Shown in pieces: positions 50,950-52,117 of a stretch of DNA of 52,117 nucleotides. The DNA lies in the NCBI GenBank assembly GCA_023957015.1, contig JAMLHR010000017.1, positions 1-52,117 of the forward strand. The letters are read 5' to 3'. The notes under the pieces were generated by a model. It had not been told where the DNA came from. It did not search any database and saw nothing but the letters and a program-made list of their open reading frames with translations. The first letter of the stretch is position 1. Each line of letters starts with the position of its first letter. The stretch comes from Thermomicrobiales bacterium (GTDB taxonomy: Bacteria; Chloroflexota; Chloroflexia; Thermomicrobiales; UBA6265). Both the position numbers and the translations under genes were made by a program.

Positions 50950-51978
50950 CTATCGTTCGGGTAAGACGTGCGCCGGATGGGTGAAACGAACGGCTACGTC
51001 CTCGCCTGGTCGGTAGATTGTCTCCGAGGGCACGCGTGCAACAATGCTCGAACCGGAATGGTGTTGCAGGACCACTCGCTGATCACGACCAAAGAACTCA
51101 CTGTGTTGTACGTGCAGACGCTCCGCGGAAGACCCCGTTTCCGATTTCAACATCACCATCTCGGGACGAATCATCGCGGTCGCCTTCATCCCTTCAGGTA
51201 AGCTCCCGGCAATGGGGATGATTCCCAGATCTGTCTCCAGTCCACCACTCCGAACAATGCCGTCCAGGAATTCGGCATCGCCAACAAAGCTCCCCACAGC
51301 CTTACTGTTTGGTGTGTGATACACCTCGCGTGGCGTTCCGATTTGGGCGATCTCGCCGTGCAGGAGTACAGCTACACGATCTGCGATGCTCAGCGCTTCT
51401 TCCTGATCGTGGGTAACCAACATCGCGGTAACTCCGGCATCTCGCAGAATACGCCGCACGTCTGCGCGGACCTGCGTTCTGAGTGCGGGATCCAGGTTGG
51501 AGAATGGTTCATCAAGCAGAATCATGCGTGGTTCGGAGGCCAGAGCTCGCGCCAAGGCGATCCGCTGTTGCTGTCCGCCACTGAGTTCGTGAGGCATGGA
51601 ATCGATCCATCGACTCATCTCAACGGACGCCAAGGCACGCTCAACAATGTCTTTCTTCTCGCGAGACCGAAGCACGCCGAAGGCGACATTCTCCCGGACG
51701 CTGAGGTGAGGAAACAATGCGTAATCCTGGAACACCATACCGACGTGGCGGCGCTCAGGTGGTGTGGATTGCCGATCTTGAACGATTACCTGATCACGGA
51801 GACGGATCGTGCCTCGATTCGCCTCCTCGAAGCCGGCAACGGTGCGCAGAAGGGTGGTCTTACCGCTTCCGCTTGGTCCCACCAATGCCAGGAACTCGCC
51901 TTCGCGCACCTCAAGGTCAATGGCATTCAGCACAGTTGTTTCGCCAAATCGTACGGTGAGATCTGAAATACGCAACAT
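50950..51978 (-). CDS. FbpC/PotA-type ABC transporter ATP-binding protein
   Basis: 342 aa from ATG 51976-51978, the first codon after the permease stop (TGATATG); an ATG 21 bases upstream is in frame but lacks a ribosome site. One ABC domain with Walker A GPSGSGKTT, Q-loop FQDYALFPHL, signature LSGGQQQRIALARAL, Walker B MILLDEPFSNLD and H-loop VTHDQ. The C-terminal TOBE-like domain (about residues 240-340) has AMIRPEMVML. It belongs to the CUT1/Fe3+/polyamine branch; the FSNLDPALR segment and permease remnant favour the ferric-iron (Fbp/Afu) type. It energises the permease encoded just upstream. Confidence 0.88.
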   Translation of the reverse strand: MLRISDLTVRFGETTVLNAIDLEVREGEFLALVGPSGSGKTTLLRTVAGFEEANRGTIRLRDQVIVQDRQSTPPERRHVGMVFQDYALFPHLSVRENVAFGVLRSREKKDIVERALASVEMSRWIDSMPHELSGGQQQRIALARALASEPRMILLDEPFSNLDPALRTQVRADVRRILRDAGVTAMLVTHDQEEALSIADRVAVLLHGEIAQIGTPREVYHTPNSKAVGSFVGDAEFLDGIVRSGGLETDLGIIPIAGSLPEGMKATAMIRPEMVMLKSETGSSAERLHVQHSEFFGRDQRVVLQHHSGSSIVARVPSETIYRPGEDVAVRFTHPAHVLPER

Positions 51979-51979
51979 A

Positions 51980-52117
51980 TCAGCTTTCCCGGTGGTCATT
52001 GGGTGTCGTATCTCTGCCGAGCAGGACGGCGGTGGGGACGGCGGCGATGGAGATGAGGATCAGGGCCGATATCGCCGCACTGCCATATTGGCCGGTACCA
52101 GTCGCCTCCCAGATATC
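51980..52117 (-). CDS. ABC transporter permease, C-terminal fragment (cut by window edge)
   Basis: Last 45 codons of a minus-strand permease. The final TM helix (SAAISALILISIAAVPTAVL) follows a YGSAA motif typical of FbpB-like iron permeases. It ends TGA at 51980-51982, one base before the ATP-binding gene, so the two are translationally coupled. Everything upstream lies beyond the window. Confidence 0.7.
   Translation of the reverse strand, partial: DIWEATGTGQYGSAAISALILISIAAVPTAVLLGRDTTPNDHRES

Noticed and set aside
1..52117. CRISPR array, tRNA, rRNA or phage genes
   Set aside because: No regularly spaced short repeats, no T-arm/anticodon-like cloverleaf and no rRNA or phage structural motifs were noticed on either strand. 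A tRNAscan/CRISPR search would be decisive.

Overview
The window reads as one contig from a moderately GC-rich bacterium, most likely Chloroflexota of the Thermomicrobia type. This is an inference from gene content: a pair of bactofilins, a Cys4/SH3 membrane protein, and many Tat-type secretory leaders. Most telling is a block of five paralogous family-5 solute-binding proteins, all with a C-terminal YWNI(A/E)NW motif. No rRNA, tRNA or CRISPR array was seen.

Layout. 1-4700: envelope genes (Cys4-SH3 protein, two bactofilins, a VanW-family protein). 4678-8493: a siderophore/cobalamin-type ABC importer with two FecCD permeases and a fused double ATPase, behind a good sigma-70 promoter. 8545-9987: a GH4 glycosidase, convergent with the importer and sharing a palindromic terminator. 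10102-28062: a Wzx/Wzy-type surface polysaccharide cluster with flippase, CapD-like dehydratase, WbpL-like initiating transferase, WbpV-like epimerase, several glycosyltransferases, WecC and WecB, a Wzy-like polymerase and a Wzz-like chain-length protein. Together these point to a repeat unit with a 6-deoxy-HexNAc and ManNAcA. Codon use there looks looser and more AT-rich than in the flanks, as expected of a transferred or fast-evolving locus. Inside it, 15660-17190 is damaged: two homopolymer indels scramble the HxH motif of the initiating transferase, and the epimerase is split by a decayed IS630 element flanked by a 0.5-kb direct repeat.

28063-31617: a long structured leader, a DEAD-box RNA helicase with a DbpA-type C-terminal domain, a YdjM-like membrane protein and a PAP2 phosphatase. 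31733-44924: five orphan Tat-type ABC substrate-binding proteins interspersed with CsbD, an APH-like kinase and a C45-type acyltransferase. No permease or ATPase accompanies them. One has a SAM-I riboswitch. Two share a newly noticed leader element with a covarying hairpin.

44995-48786: an OmpR-type two-component system, a Tat-type intradiol dioxygenase-like protein, a YceI protein and a small membrane protein. 49023-50448: a complete IS3-family (IS150 group) element with inverted repeats and a 4-bp target duplication. 50670-50900: a dense set of hairpins ending in a terminator-like stem, a candidate small RNA. 50950-52117: the end of an FbpBC-type ABC importer operon on the minus strand, with the permease cut by the window edge.
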